DNA of 30,241 nt from Lenisia limosa (taxonomy: Eukaryota; Breviatea). Of this stretch, positions 15,084 through 26,497 are shown one piece after another. Position 1 is the first letter of the stretch. Each line of letters opens with the position of its first letter. The stretch spans positions 1 to 30,241 of the forward strand of contig LPNZ01006671.1 in assembly GCA_001655205.1 (NCBI GenBank). The letters are read 5' to 3'. The position numbers were made by a program, and so were the translations under genes. The notes below the pieces were generated by a model. The model saw nothing but the letters and a program-made list of their open reading frames with translations, did not search any database and was not told the origin of the DNA.

Positions 15084-15585
15084 ACTGTTTTCGTTATGTT
15101 TCATGGTGAGTTTTTGCTTATTTATAGGTCTTGTTTCTTTTTCTTCTTCTTAGTTTTTATTATTATTTAACAAGAGTGTTTCAGCTATTGGCACATGCTT
15201 TTGCAACCACTGTTTGGTGTTCTTGTTTGGTGCTTGCTAGGTTGAGCTGATTCTTGGGTGATGATGCTGCGGGTGCGGGTGTAACGGGAACATAGAAGGA
15301 CTGTCATCAATCAAAACGGCGATGGGATGTGTATAACTCAGTGCCAAAGCCGGGCCGGGGGTCTGTAATCGAAAATGGAAAAATCCTGATCCTAACTTGA
15401 TCCTGACAACAACTCTCCATTCTTTAATAAGCAATAGATCCGTATACATTAATAATTTCACCTTGAATCAGTTTTATCCCAGAAGACAAACCTCCAAGAA
15501 ACTGGGTGGCTAGGCCACATTTAGCATTATGATGGCACAGTAAGAATCCACCCGTCTTCTGTGCCTGGTTACTTATTTTTTGTAG

Positions 15586-18500
15586 AGTACCGAATCGGGA
15601 CGGAAAGCATCCGCCAATAAACGGTTTCCCTCTTCTGCTCTTACTCCTTTAGACACTTCAACAGCGTATGTCTCCAAGCGAATTCCACTTGAAATTCTTG
15701 AGGTTAGTAATCTAAGAAAGTATGACTGTTGAACAAAGAATGGAGGAGTGGGCCTTTGAGGCTCCCCTCGAACACGGTAATCAACACTGATCTGTAGACA
15801 CCTGGTCATGAAGGATCTTTTGCAGCCTCATCTCTCTGTGGGCCCTCCAAGGGCATTTGGCGCTCTCAAAGGTGAAATCTGAGGGGAATGTCACTGTATA
15901 CAGAGCTATAAAGGGGAGAAGATGTTAATTGAGCTTACCAATTCACTTAAATGACCATTCCAGGTTCTGTTCATTTCCTCAAGAAATGGTGTTTGCTCTC
16001 CCAGGCCCCCAACACGTTGCCTCAGTCCAGGTGAGTGAATTTCTTCTATTTGCTTTTATTACAAAATAACGTATGAAGAAGGATACATTCCTATATGATT
16101 GTCTTTTTGGTGCAGAATGAACACCGTTTCATTTAGCATGTTGTGACCATGCAGGTTATGTGTTCCTCCAGCCTCTGCCCCACCACAATCGAAGTTGAGC
16201 TTCTAAAAATCGCCAATGGTGCAACACATCTAATAAAACGAGCGTGAGAGGAGCATACCACCTCCATCAAATTGAAACATAGCAATACGAAAATGCTCTT
16301 TTCGAGACATACGAATACATAGGGCTGCTTCAGTTTTTATCAATCCATGGATTTTGTGTTCTTCTGATATCACAGGGGAGTGCATCTTCCAACCCACCCC
16401 ACAAGCAGAGATCCGATCTTCAAGCCACTGCGACTGGAGGGTCGGCATGTCACGGCTATCAAAGTAAGTGGTGGGTCAATATGATAATGTTTTATGTTTA
16501 AGTAGGGCTTCACTTTGGTTCAAAAAAAGACTAAATTTCTCGATAAATTCTCGAAAACGATATTTTGCTGGTTTTTTTCTACCGAAGTGAAGCCCTAGCT
16601 GTAAGTGAGGGGTAGTATCCAAGGGATCCAAGGGGGGGACACTCCAAAACTTGTGGTCACGGGGATACACAGGCTAAATGGTTGTAAATCACCAAATTAA
16701 GTAATGGCTGTATCCAAATAGGTAAGTAGTGGGAGTATTGGAGTGAAATTATCTTGTTTCTTCCCTTTGACCAGCTATCTTTTTACGTCTTACTCTTTTT
16801 CTTTATGACCATCTAGGTGACTATTCCAGGTGTTCACCATTCGGATGAAAACCTATACAACCAGGTTAGCTGAATAGTTATTCAGTTTATATAAAATAAG
16901 TTTGTAACATATGAAGCAAAAAGACATAACTTTTTTGTATAGGTTGAGTACAGTTGTGATTGAGTTATGGCTTTATTGTATAGGTTGAGTTACATGGCTT
17001 TGGAGTCTTCGGGGACCCCGATGACCATAAAAAGGGTAACACAGGGTTCTATTCTCTAATATTGAACAACTAGAGCCTAATAGACTTTTTGACCAAATAG
17101 CTGAAACAGTCAAGCTTCCGCATGTTCATTGGTCAACAACGGACCACCACAATCACCCCACTTCAAGAGCGCCTCGACAAGACTCGGATGATTTACGACA
17201 TACTGTGGTATGGAGCTGAAGATACCAAATTGTTGGCAAATTAGACTTACTATGATTAAATTGAAAAATTAAAAGTGTTAAGTATAAGTCCAATATCATG
17301 TATGATTTGATATTTTTAGGGTGCAAAGATGAGTAAACGAACAGAAGAGTTGGTTAAGAACCTCACTGATGATAACACTCAGGTTTGTCAACATTTTTCG
17401 TTGTCAGTTGGTATTGGGGGTGTATCTTCCCATTCCAATATTATACCAATTGTTTGAGAAGTCTTTTTTTGTGAGTTTCTACTTCTAGCTTATTGCCCAA
17501 TAACAAGGTAGATTCCATCATTGTGTGCTCAACGAGAAGCTTCCTTAGCCAAAGTTCAGGTGAGTGTTTCTTGAAATCTGCCCTTCCTCCCATTAATTGA
17601 GTCTTCTTAATTGGCACTCGCATTTCACCAGGCAGGCTGATTGTGTACGTTATGAAGACTACAAAGCCTCAAAATGGTGCCGGGAAGCCCGTCAGGAGAT
17701 TAGGAGCCTTGATAAAGTGGGCTATTATGGTGCGTATGTACGTTGGATAGTGTACTATTCTACTTTTTATCACACCATAGACACACACGATGCTACTCCA
17801 GGCTGTACGGAACTATGTAACGATGGAGGATTATGCAGCGGCTGAAGCGGCCAAGTCTGAAGCCAATTCGGTGAGATAGTTAGAGCTTCTTCACTTCTGG
17901 TGAAATCAAGACTGAATTTTCGATAACAATGAGTATACTACAATACAATAACAGCTATAATTGCATTGTATTGTCTCTTTTGACGTCCATTGTGGTGATT
18001 ATTAAGTACCTATTTTATTGATAGATTGGAGAGAGTATTGATTTATTAAGGAGGATTCTTCGACTTAAATGGAGATCCAACACTAACGATTAAGTTATTG
18101 GCTGGACTATCCGTTTCACTACTAGACAGCCTTGAAGAGTACTGGGTGACTAACTTCCCCACTGATCTTCCCGTTGTATGTTGGATTGATGGCCATGCTG
18201 TTGTATTTGTTGTCAATGATCATGCTACCAATCGTGGGTTTGAATACAGTGCTTAGACTGGGGAAATATCTTATTTTATTTTCAAATTTCAATAATGGTA
18301 TTATGTGTTCTTCTTTTTCCTTTTTTTTTTCACTGAAAAAGATGCTTCATTCTGACGTGCTGGAGTGGCTTGAGGACTTGCATGTAGCACGGCCATGGCC
18401 TCCAGTCAATCTGCCTTCGAATAAGTGGGAACTTATCAGTTTATAAAAATGCATGAACTACAGTATTGCTCTATCCATTTTTAGTATTTCCGTATTATAT

Positions 18501-21500
18501 CATCAATGCACAAAATGAGAAGCAGTAGTTAATTGACTGTTTTAGCCCTTCTCCACCTCCCTCTGTCCCTGGGCTCCCTCTTTCAAAAACTGTAGGGAGG
18601 TAATGAATCTTCTTCTGGCCATATTGTGAAGCTAGAACGATCATTTTGAATCCCCATTTCTCAAATTGTATCATTTATTTGATGACCGTTAAGGTACCCC
18701 ATAGTTCTCCTGAACCGCCACCGTCCAAAATCCCTACCCCGAGAAAACTCACTACCCCGTCACCCCGCAAGGAAGAACCCCTCCCAAAGTGAGCAGAGTG
18801 ATCTAAAGATCTAAATATTGTTGCATGGCATTTTAGTGACTACTAAATAAATGGTTTCATTCATATTGTCTGATCTAGCTTCTAATTACGACTCCGTGAA
18901 ATTAATTTGTTGAAGAAATTAATTGACAAAATTATAATTACAGTACCTGAATGGAGCTTGTATTAAAATACGGCCCACTTCAAATTTTGAAATCAATTTT
19001 TTAATTAATTGCACGGAATCGCTACTTCTAATACTGAAATTGACTCCTTCGGTTGCGTTTTCTCCAAAAAGAATAATACAAAGGGTGGTAGATCTGGGAT
19101 TCTGGACACTGAATCGGATATCATTAGGAACACACAATGCTTGATTCTAATCCGTGCCTTCACCTCCAAAGACCCGCGGCTCCTAGAAAAGCCTCGCCAC
19201 CTCCCCCTCCAAAAAGACCGCAAGAAGCCACTGAGGCTGTTCCTCCACCGGAACCGCAAATCGAAGCCGAGTTGGTGGAGAGAGTGGATCTTAGTATTTG
19301 CTGGTGTTGCATAGCATTCACATTTTTTTGTCATCAAGTCCATCAAAAACTCCTTTTCCCCTCTCAGGGAACCGTTTATATGTTTTATACGATATTTAGG
19401 AATGACACCCCCCCAATTCCAGAAGTCCACATTTTGGCCGCCACAATGACTGTTTGTCCATCCAGATCGAATTCCTAACTAGTACCAATCACATATTCTT
19501 TAACTCTCTTTTGACCTTTGATTGATTATGTGTAGGATCTTGACAGTCGGCCTCTTCCACCTCCTAAGGACGCGTATGATATCCCTGAGTCTCAACCTTC
19601 AAGTACCAAAACATCTGCAAGAAGTATGATAGGTGTTATGAATGTAATAACGTATCAGAATTCTTTTTGTGACTATATTAGCTATGCACTTTGTACCAAA
19701 TCGAAGAATAGTCCCCCTATAACCATATTGTATCTGAGGACTGTTGGAGACGCTGTTGTTATTCTCAAAATCCACATCACAAGATAACCCCCTTCTTCCC
19801 CTTAAAAGAAGTGCCAAAGATAATCCCCCAATCTTACCCTTTAACGCAAAGCAGCCCCAATCTTTTCCTTTCTACCCCGATGGGATGCGGTGCTGCAGAA
19901 GCGACTAGCCTNNNNNNNNNNNNNNNNNNNNNNNNNNNNNNNNNNNNNNNNNNNNNNNNNNNNNNNNNNNNNNNNNNNNNNNNNNNNNNNNNTTACCCCC
20001 CTCCCCCAATTACCCTTCAGGCAACCGGAGCCATGTGTCGGCTGCCACTGCCAAAAGACAGGCGCGGAAGGCCTTGGGCAACGGGTATGTTTGGATCAAG
20101 GGTGGCTCATAGTTATTATTTAGTATAAGATGGTGTCAGAGTACTTGTTACAATTCAGAATAGCACCAAAGAAAAAAGAAGAGCCCAAACCAGCAAGTGT
20201 TATGGGTAAGACTGGTAACCATTCCTCTGTATCACCCTATAGTACTCTAAGGTACTAATCTGATATTATTGTAATAATATTACATATTATTGATGTCTTA
20301 GTGTGAAACGAAGAACCTTGGGTTTGATTTTCTTTAGGAGGGATCAAAGTCGACAATATTGCTGCAAATGAACTTGAGAAGCATCGAGGCTTAATCAAGT
20401 TGGAGGGGGGGGGGGACCAGTACTTCGTNNNNNNNNNNNNNNNNNNNNNNNNNNNNNNNNNNNNNNNNNNNNNNNNNNNNNNNNNNNNNNNNNNNNNNNN
20501 NNNNNNNNNNNTATACTCATGAAATTTGAAATCAAAGTGCAATAATGTATTATATACTATACTACTATAGCAAAGTAACGCAAAAAGTTGTGTGCACAAA
20601 GTTGTAAGGCAAATGATTGGGTGAATTAATATTATACTATAATCCAATATCTCTAATAAGCGTGATGGTGTGGACGGCTTCGGTCAGATGCAACTTTATT
20701 TTTTATTTCTCATTGCTATATATCATAGTATTACTGCTGCAACCTGTTTATCTCTCAGTCTTTATGGCGAAGAAGTTGTTAGGGGTCTCTTCTCTCGAGC
20801 CTGGAACGCGAGGGTTAAGGCGCTCGAGGTGTGTTGTAAGGGTTGTTTATTAGTAGGGCTTTCGAGGATTTTTCGAGAAATTTGTCTTTTTTCGAACCGA
20901 AGGGAAATCTGTTTCATATAAGGTTGTGGAGGTGGGTTTTTTAGGGTTAAGCGCTGGAGATGGGTTGATGGGTATCCATTAGGCTCAATACGATGACCGT
21001 TTCATAATAAGCGATATTCGCCCTTGTTTTATTTCTGATTTCTACTATTGACTAAGTATCCTCAACAACCCCCCTTTTTTTTTATTTCTCTCTTTTTCTT
21101 TCCCCTTTATGAACAAGCTGGGTGTTGCTACCAGCACGACCATATTATTAAAGCTCCACTTTCGGTTCCAAAAAAGACTGAATTCTCGATAAACCCTCGA
21201 TAAATAAAGATATTTATAGGTTTCGGAACCGAAGGTGAAGCTCATATATTTTTATAATGAATGTAGGTCATCAAAGAAACTCTCGATAAAACCGAAAACC
21301 CCAAGAAAAGTTGGCTGGGGCTGAACTTTGGGATGTTTTTTCTTCTTGATTATTATATTGTACTTAGTTCCTTGGTCAGTTTACAATTTTATTCAGTATT
21401 TGTTCTTTTATTTTGCCGGTTTTGCCAAGTGTTTCAGCGTACAGACTGATTGATATTTAAACCACCAAACTCTCCATTAGTGGTAGTGTAGTCCGGATTC

Positions 21501-24500
21501 GGTGATAGGGTCCGTTACGGAGTTCTTGATCAACTTTCCAAAATATCAGCTACAGTTTTAACATTCATTGAATAGTTTGACTCAAATGTAAAAACAATGT
21601 GTTATATGATAGTACAGTACATATACATATTTGTTATGGGAACGTAATAACTTGGTGTATCCACAACAATTACGTAGGCCTAGGCCTACATAATTGTTGT
21701 GCTGATTTACATCGAAGCTACGAAGTACATGCTTCGCTACGGCCTCGATATCACCAATGTTGGAGTTTCCAATCCCAGGGAAGAAAGCAACAACTGCCTC
21801 TTGAAACAGGGCATCGGTTGCATTTGCCTCCTCACTGCACGAGCGAAGGCTTCGAGAGCATGGAGGACGTCACTCCCACGGGCGGGAGCATCCTTTATGA
21901 GGAACTCTATGTGGCGGACAGCAGCGCTGTGACTAGCAACAGCAAGTGTTACGGGTAGAGGACATTGGGGTAGTACACACCGTCATAACATATGTATGTA
22001 CACAGTGACCGGGATAAGTCTTGACCAATTTTCAATGTGATTTCCCAATAACAATCGGTCAAGACTTACCCAGTGGCCTTGATTAGCATTGTGCGCTGGA
22101 TGAGACCTCTCCTTCCCTTCTTGATTGGTGCGTTATTGGGGGACTGATAGTAAAGCAAACCAAATAGATTTATTTCTGAAGTACTGGACAAAACTCTTCC
22201 CTTTATTAAATGTTGTCTTTTTTTGTTTTCCTTTTCCTTTTCCTTTTTTTTTTTTTTTTTCANNNNNNNNNNNNNNNNNNNNNNNNNNNNNNNNNNNNNN
22301 NNNNNNNNNNNNNNNNNNNNNNNNNNNNNNNNNNNNNNNNNNNNNNNNNNNNNNNNNNNNNNNNNNNNNNNNNNNNNNNNNNNNNNNNNNNNNNNNNNNN
22401 NNNNNNNNNNNTCCCTCAAATGCCTTAACCAGTACATGTGGAGTTTGGGAATGCTGTCGCCTTCTCACCACCTTGACTTCTGAGGGGAATGTGAAGGTCT
22501 TGGGGGAGGTGTTAGGTGATGGTGATGTATCTTTTAAGCATGATGGTGTGGACGGCTTTAGCCGGATACAACCTTGTTTTTTATTTCTCATTGCTATACA
22601 TATATTATATACTATTCCTTTCTGGAATAATAAGACTATAATGTGGTGGAACTCAAACTGATTTTTTTTTTTTCAAATTTGAGCTTATTTTCCAGGTCTT
22701 TTCTGCTGCTGCATCCCTTTTTNNNNNNNNNNNNNNNNNNNNNNNNNNNNNNNNNNNNNNNNNNNNNNNNNNNNNNNNNNNNNNNNNNNNNNNNNNNNNN
22801 NNNNNNNNNNNNNNNNNNNNNNNNNNNNNNNNNNNNNNNNNNNNNNNNNNNNNNNNNNNNNNNNNNNNNNNNNNNNNNNNNNNNNNNNNNNNNNNNNNNN
22901 NNNNNNNNNNNNNNNNNNNNNNNNNNNNATCTATGGTGGAGGACTTTGCTTCACAGCTGGCCGATAAAATGGGTGACCCGAGTAAGCCAGATGGGTTTAT
23001 CGTATATTTTTTGTATCCATTTTCTGTTTTCGCTTGTTTTAACTGTTTCTTATTGTAGAATGGTGTACTATATAACGCTGCCACAGATCCGCGTCTCCGA
23101 GAAGTGACCATGCAAGCTCTGGAGGCGGCGGCGGCAGCACCTAATGTTGGCCCTCCCTATATCGGCTTTATCGTGACCAAATCTGAGATGCAGAATGCTA
23201 ACCAAGGCCTGGGAGTGAGGGGGGGAGGGCGTTTTGAGTGTTCATTGTAACTTAAATAAGGGTTGCTTTGAAACGACTCTACTTAGCATCGGTAGTCATA
23301 TTTGTCTTCAAACACAGAATTTAGGTTTATTTTTTTGGGAATGTAGAGAATGATTAGTTCAGCAACGGAAGACCGTGAAAAAGGCGCAGCAGCCGAGCCA
23401 CTTTGTTCATCGCCTTGAGCTACTCAGACGTCTTGTTGACCAGTGGGGGTGGTGCGCTAAATATATCATTTTTAGACGATGTTTTATTCATATGACCAGT
23501 TCATTCGTGTTTTATTGATGTTCTCATTTTATTCATATATATTTTTACGGACACAGGTACGGCTTCCGACCGCGTCCTGATGCAGGAAGCCAGGTGCGCA
23601 GTGGCGCAAGATCCGCGCTCGGCCACGCCAGCACTTACGCAGCGCCACGCAAGCCGTGGCCCCCTTATCAAGTGAGTGGGTGTTCCATTTTGATTCTGAT
23701 TTGTCTGGGTACTTTCATTGTTACTAGCTGATTGAAGAAAGAAGTGGGTTCAGCAATAGTAAACACAAACACTATTTTTATTCTTTCGTTTTCCAAATGA
23801 ATAATCTTGTCAGCATGGCAAGACCAGCCCGGGACTTGGTTTTGGTATGGTGTTTGGATTTGCCGTCGCATGTGCCCAAAGAGCCCAAATCGAAGTCAGA
23901 ACGGCGGCCAACAAACTTCTCGATATTGTGGGGTGGAGGGGTGAGGAGTGGATGGTGAAATGGGATTGTTCTTATCTGAAGGAAGGGAGATTGTTGCCAT
24001 GTTTGTCATATTTATTAGAAAGGAGCTCTTGTAATGGCTTTAGTCGTATCGAAGGGAAGGCAGACAGAGACTTGAGATGTTCATTCACAACCTCGAACCT
24101 CAGCCGAACACCTTAACTCTCGAGCGGATCGAAGTGGGCTACAATAAATTGACAATATTTGGCTTGAACGTGTCTGAAAAGACTGGTAAAATATAAAACA
24201 CACTCATTATTGTACTCCTTTAATATACTATAATGTTTTAATACTACATATCATATTCAGGGCTTTACTTTGGTTCGAAAAAAGACGGAATTTCTCGATA
24301 AATCCTCGAAAACTCTCAATAATTTACCAGTCTTTTTCTTACCGAAGTGCCTATTATATTTCAGTAATTCCGATCCATCTTCCCACATCTATTGCCTCAC
24401 CATCAAGGCGGTGTTCTTTGCTGTAGATGTGGAGCGAGACCCTTCTCTACTGAAGACTGAGGAGCCAGAAACGGTCAAGGATGACGCCATTGCCCTCCTA

Positions 24501-24990
24501 ATGCAACAGAAGGCTGAAATGGAAGCTCTTATCGCAAATATGGCAAGCCAGGTGAGGGGGGGGGTTGCTTCTGATTAATGATTCTTCAAGACTTCTTTGT
24601 TTCCAGTTTTTGATGTACGGTTTTGTTTTCCACTGGATGAAATTGTGATTTTCACTTTCAAGAACCAAGCACTTCCCACCGAAGCCCCAGAATCTGCGCT
24701 TGATAGTAAGGAGTATATGAATTTATCTTTCGATTTCTAACTTTTTAAACTGATAGTATGGGCATCAAGCACACTAATGAGGAGTGATGTAGTGTAGTGG
24801 TACAGAAGCGACTGGCCTGGGCTTTGTGTATTTTGTTGTTATCAAACCCCAGAGTGTTNNNNNNNNNNNNNNNNNNNNNNNNNNNNNNNNNNNNNNNNAA
24901 GCCAACAGAGTTGATTTTGGGGTTTTTTTTCTCGTAATTTTCCTTTTTGACTCATCCCCCCCAGGCACAATGACAACTAACGAGCTGTAA
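15586..24990 (+). CDS. CEP104: CEP104/FAP256-like ciliary tip and microtubule plus-end protein
   Basis: Long multi-exon gene. N-terminal beta-sandwich: WRSQRFCSFPQEMVF (15826-16030), CPTTIEVELL (16155-16218), FKPLRLEGRHVTAIK/VTIPGVHHSDENLYNQVELH (about 16376-16864, 16984 on), matching CEP104 WRSPRFCQFPQE and YNQVALVAINIIG. Coiled-coil exons follow at 17320-17382, 17512-17559, 17636-17737 and 17802-17870 (AVRNYVTMEDYAAAEAAKSE, the family's EDYDxAK pattern). A Pro-rich linker (18694-18788, 19172-19283, 19536-19623) carries SKIP at 18724-18735. TOG/HEAT exons: LYGEEVVRGLFSRAWNARVK (20759-20828), VLIYIEATKYMLRYG (from about 21684), VEDFASQLADKMGDP (22929-23001), 23059-23214, LELLRRLVDQWG (from 23363), 23557-23671, GMVFGFAVACAQ (from 23814) and to 24185. 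A short coiled coil (24427-24551) precedes the stop at 24988-24990 (...STMTTNEL). The 5' exon, parts of the linker and gap-affected exons are unresolved. In the family, CEP104 binds EB1 and tubulin at ciliary tips. Confidence 0.8.
16503..16597. mobile_element. hAT-like MITE, complete copy (95 bp)
   Basis: It begins TAGGGCTTCACTTTGG and ends CCGAAGTGAAGCCCTA, giving a 16-bp terminal inverted repeat with one mismatch. The interior is AT-rich with CTCGATAAATTCTCGAAAA, shared with other copies. It lies in a CEP104-like intron. The 8-bp flanks (TGTTTAAG and GCTGTAAG) match at only five positions, so the target duplication is decayed or absent. Confidence 0.8.
17880..17926. repeat. Degenerate left half of the hAT-like MITE
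   Basis: The stretch AGAGCTTCTTCACTTCTGG followed by AAGACTGAATTTTCGATAA resembles the left half of the MITE with several changes. No right terminus is visible. It lies in an intron. Confidence 0.4.
19879..19911 (+). repeat. Dispersed repeat B, copy 1 (cut by a gap)
   Basis: GATGGGATGCGGTGCTGC, then AGAAGCGACTAGCC, stopping at an N run. The same unit recurs at 24784 and 26671. Confidence 0.65.
20638..20728 (+). repeat. Dispersed repeat A, copy 1
   Basis: Starts TATAATCCAATATCTCTAAT, core GTGATGGTGTGGACGGCTTC, then CAGATGCAAC and TTTTTTATTTCTCATTGCTATA. It is nearly identical to copies near 22536 and 28110. It lies just upstream of the first TOG exon of the CEP104-like gene. Confidence 0.75.
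20854..20910. mobile_element. Internally deleted, inverted hAT-like MITE relic
   Basis: TAGGGC runs directly into TTTCGAGGATTTTTCGAGAA, then CTTTTTTCGAACCGAAGGG. This is the reverse complement of the left part of the 24260 copy, with an abrupt junction after TAGGGC. The distal terminus is eroded. Confidence 0.6.
21151..21243. mobile_element. hAT-like MITE, diverged copy
   Basis: Left end AGCTCCACTTTCGGTTCC, right end GGAACCGAAGGTGAAGCT, with internal AAGACTGAATTCTCGATAAA. The ends are inverted repeats of each other and related to the TAGGGCTTCACTTCGG family. Located between TOG exons of the CEP104-like gene. Confidence 0.7.
21662..21701. repeat. 40-bp near-perfect palindrome
   Basis: The left half CACAACAATTACGTAGGCCT is mirrored by AGGCCTACATAATTGTTGTG with a single mismatched pair. 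It has no spacer and can form a cruciform or RNA hairpin. The centre contains GGCCTAG/GCC, a possible splice acceptor for a TOG exon. Confidence 0.85.
22011..22071. mobile_element. Second MITE-like element (61 bp)
   Basis: Terminal inverted repeats GGGATAAGTCTTGACC and GGTCAAGACTTACCC flank a 30-bp core. The flanks AGTGACC (22004-22010) and AGTGGCC (22072-22078) look like a 7-bp target duplication with one change. A solo terminus of the same type lies near 29553. It lies in a CEP104-like intron. Confidence 0.65.
22536..22612 (+). repeat. Dispersed repeat A, copy 2
   Basis: Core ATGATGGTGTGGACGGCTTT, then CCGGATACAACCTTG and TTTTTTATTTCTCATTGCTATA. The left edge is diverged compared with copies 1 and 3. 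Confidence 0.7.
24260..24353. mobile_element. hAT-like MITE, copy with clipped right end
   Basis: Begins GGGCTTTACTTTGGTTCG after ATATTCAG, with interior TTTCTCGATAAATCCTCGAA. It ends ACCGAAGTGCCTA, missing AAGC of the usual terminus. The right flank ATATTTCAG resembles the left flank with one extra T. It lies within the intron ending at 24426 of the CEP104-like gene. Confidence 0.7.
24784..24858 (+). repeat. Dispersed repeat B, copy 2 (cut by a gap)
   Basis: GTGGTACAGAAGCGACTGGC, CTGGGCTTTGTG, then TTGTTGTTATCAAACCCC and an N run. It lies in the last intron of the CEP104-like gene. Confidence 0.65.
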
Positions 24991-26497
24991 ATATCTTAAA
25001 GTTGATTTGAGAGAGTGTTATTGTTCTGAGAGTAATGTTTGTTTCCTGATTTTATGACTGAATTATTTAAGACCTTTATTATAAGAATAGGGGTTCACAT
25101 TACCAAGCTCTTGATAAATAAAGAGGCTATCAGATTGGACCTATGATATCTTAAATATAATATAGCATATCATATTAATCAATAGGGCGATTCTGGTTTT
25201 CAGATTTCAGATTTCAGATTTTGATTTTTTTTTTTTTTTGATTTTGATTATATTTATTTTATTTTTTTTTAGTGAAAAAGTATAGAAATTTAATAAAAGG
25301 ATAAAATAATCGATGATTTTGCTAACATTTTTAACTATCATGGTGATGGAGAGGAAGATAGCTACCTCAAAGTTTGTGCTTTGTGGAAACAGTGGCTCCC
25401 CAAGACCTTCTACTTCTTCATTATCTGTGTAGTATTAGATAAAACCAGCAAGTAAGGCTGAAATTCCTCTTCTTCCTCTCTTTCCACGCCCATAGGCCTC
25501 ATTAACTTCATAGACATTCTCAAACTCGTTCACAGGAAAATTATAATGTCAAATTTTCAAAATTTCAAAATAAAAAAAAAAATTGAAAAACAAATCAATA
25601 ATGAATCACCCAGAGATATGCTATATTATTACTATGGTATATTGATATATTATCTAGATATCAGTAATTGACAAAAAAAAATCCATTGGAAAATTGGGAT
25701 ATGGAAAATGGAAATGAGATAGGTAAACGACAATGAGGGGTGATTAGGGGACTGGTCGTGCGAAAAAGACAAATCCGAAATCTGAATCAACTTGCTCGGA
25801 ACTCTTATTTCCGGCCCGGGCTATATCTCTTTTCTCTGCACTGACTCTCTGCTTGTCTCTCTCTCCCTCCCCTTCGTCCTTTCAGCACACTACTACACCT
25901 TCTTTTCTTCAACCCCTGTAACCCCTTCCCCCACACCACGACCACTCCCCCACACACATTAACATGGAACAATAAATACCCACCTAGGTACAGATACATT
26001 AGAGGTTTCAGTATCAGGTTAACCTCCACTCACTGTGTATAAGCATCAACTTCCTCTCCTCTCTCCCTACAATATTGATTGATTGAAGCGAGAAACTAGA
26101 AGAAGAAGTTTTAGGTTGAGCTCCTCTTGTGGATTACCCCTGCGTTTGTCACGCTTTGATTAGTTGGTTGGGTGTGTGGACTGAGGAACAGCGCTATAGC
26201 TTCATTGAATAGATTCACCACATTTCTCATTTGCTTCAGGCTTCTATCCTAATAGTTCAATCTCGCTTTTCTTCTTTTTCTAAATATACCCATCAAATGT
26301 GAATTCGGCCTAATTTTTATTTTCATACATGAAAGTTGTCTGGAAGAAGCTTTATATATTGAGTGTAATGCTGGTTGCTTTTTTATTTTAGTGCATCATA
26401 ATTGAACAGCAAGTCTCCTGGGATGAGTGCATGTGAACCGTGTTGTTATCTTCCCATTGTTATAATATTTTAATATACTTCTAGATTGGAGTGAACA
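24991..26497. other. AT-rich spacer between CEP104-like and the transporter
   Basis: About 1.5 kb. 25195-25275 has short TTTCAGA and TTTTGATT repeats and long T runs; 25555-25680 is A/T-rich. 25800-25960 is strongly pyrimidine-rich on the plus strand. No complete gene is seen; one possible minus-strand exon is listed separately. The promoter of the transporter should lie toward 26300-26497. Confidence 0.4.
25435..25548 (-). CDS. Possible 3' exon of an unidentified minus-strand gene
   Basis: The minus strand is open from 25548 to a TAA at 25437-25435, reading ...VNEFENVYEVNEAYGRGKRG and ending ISALLAGFI. The composition looks coding amid AT-rich sequence. There is no convincing acceptor, and upstream minus-strand exons are not identified. 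The basic open frame at 26029-25805 could be part of the same gene. Family unknown. Confidence 0.25.
   Translation of the reverse strand, partial: HYNFPVNEFENVYEVNEAYGRGKRGRRGISALLAGFI

Noticed and set aside
14884-15153. Hydrophobic plus-strand frame (MTMVKAIVGLGVMSAPVSLL) as a small membrane protein
   Set aside because: It is a shadow frame of the DPH4 last exon, which encodes the second zinc-ligand pair CDEC.
15237-16448. Minus-strand gene from open frames at 16448-16230, 15809-15573 and 15461-15237
   Set aside because: They cannot be joined in phase, while the plus strand gives exons matching CEP104 (WRSQRFCSFPQE, YNQVELHGF) with good splice sites.
22133-22661. Long open frames across N runs around 22.1-23.1 kb
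   Set aside because: Their length comes from untranslated N codons and homopolymers; only the parts fitting CEP104 TOG helices were kept.
24253-24426. The MITE copy at 24260 as an intron-making 'introner', its duplicated ATATT(T)CAG acting as splice acceptor
   Set aside because: Splicing at 24364 puts the next exon out of frame. The in-phase acceptor is CTGTAG at 24426 (giving DVERDPSLLK), so the MITE lies wholly inside a longer intron.
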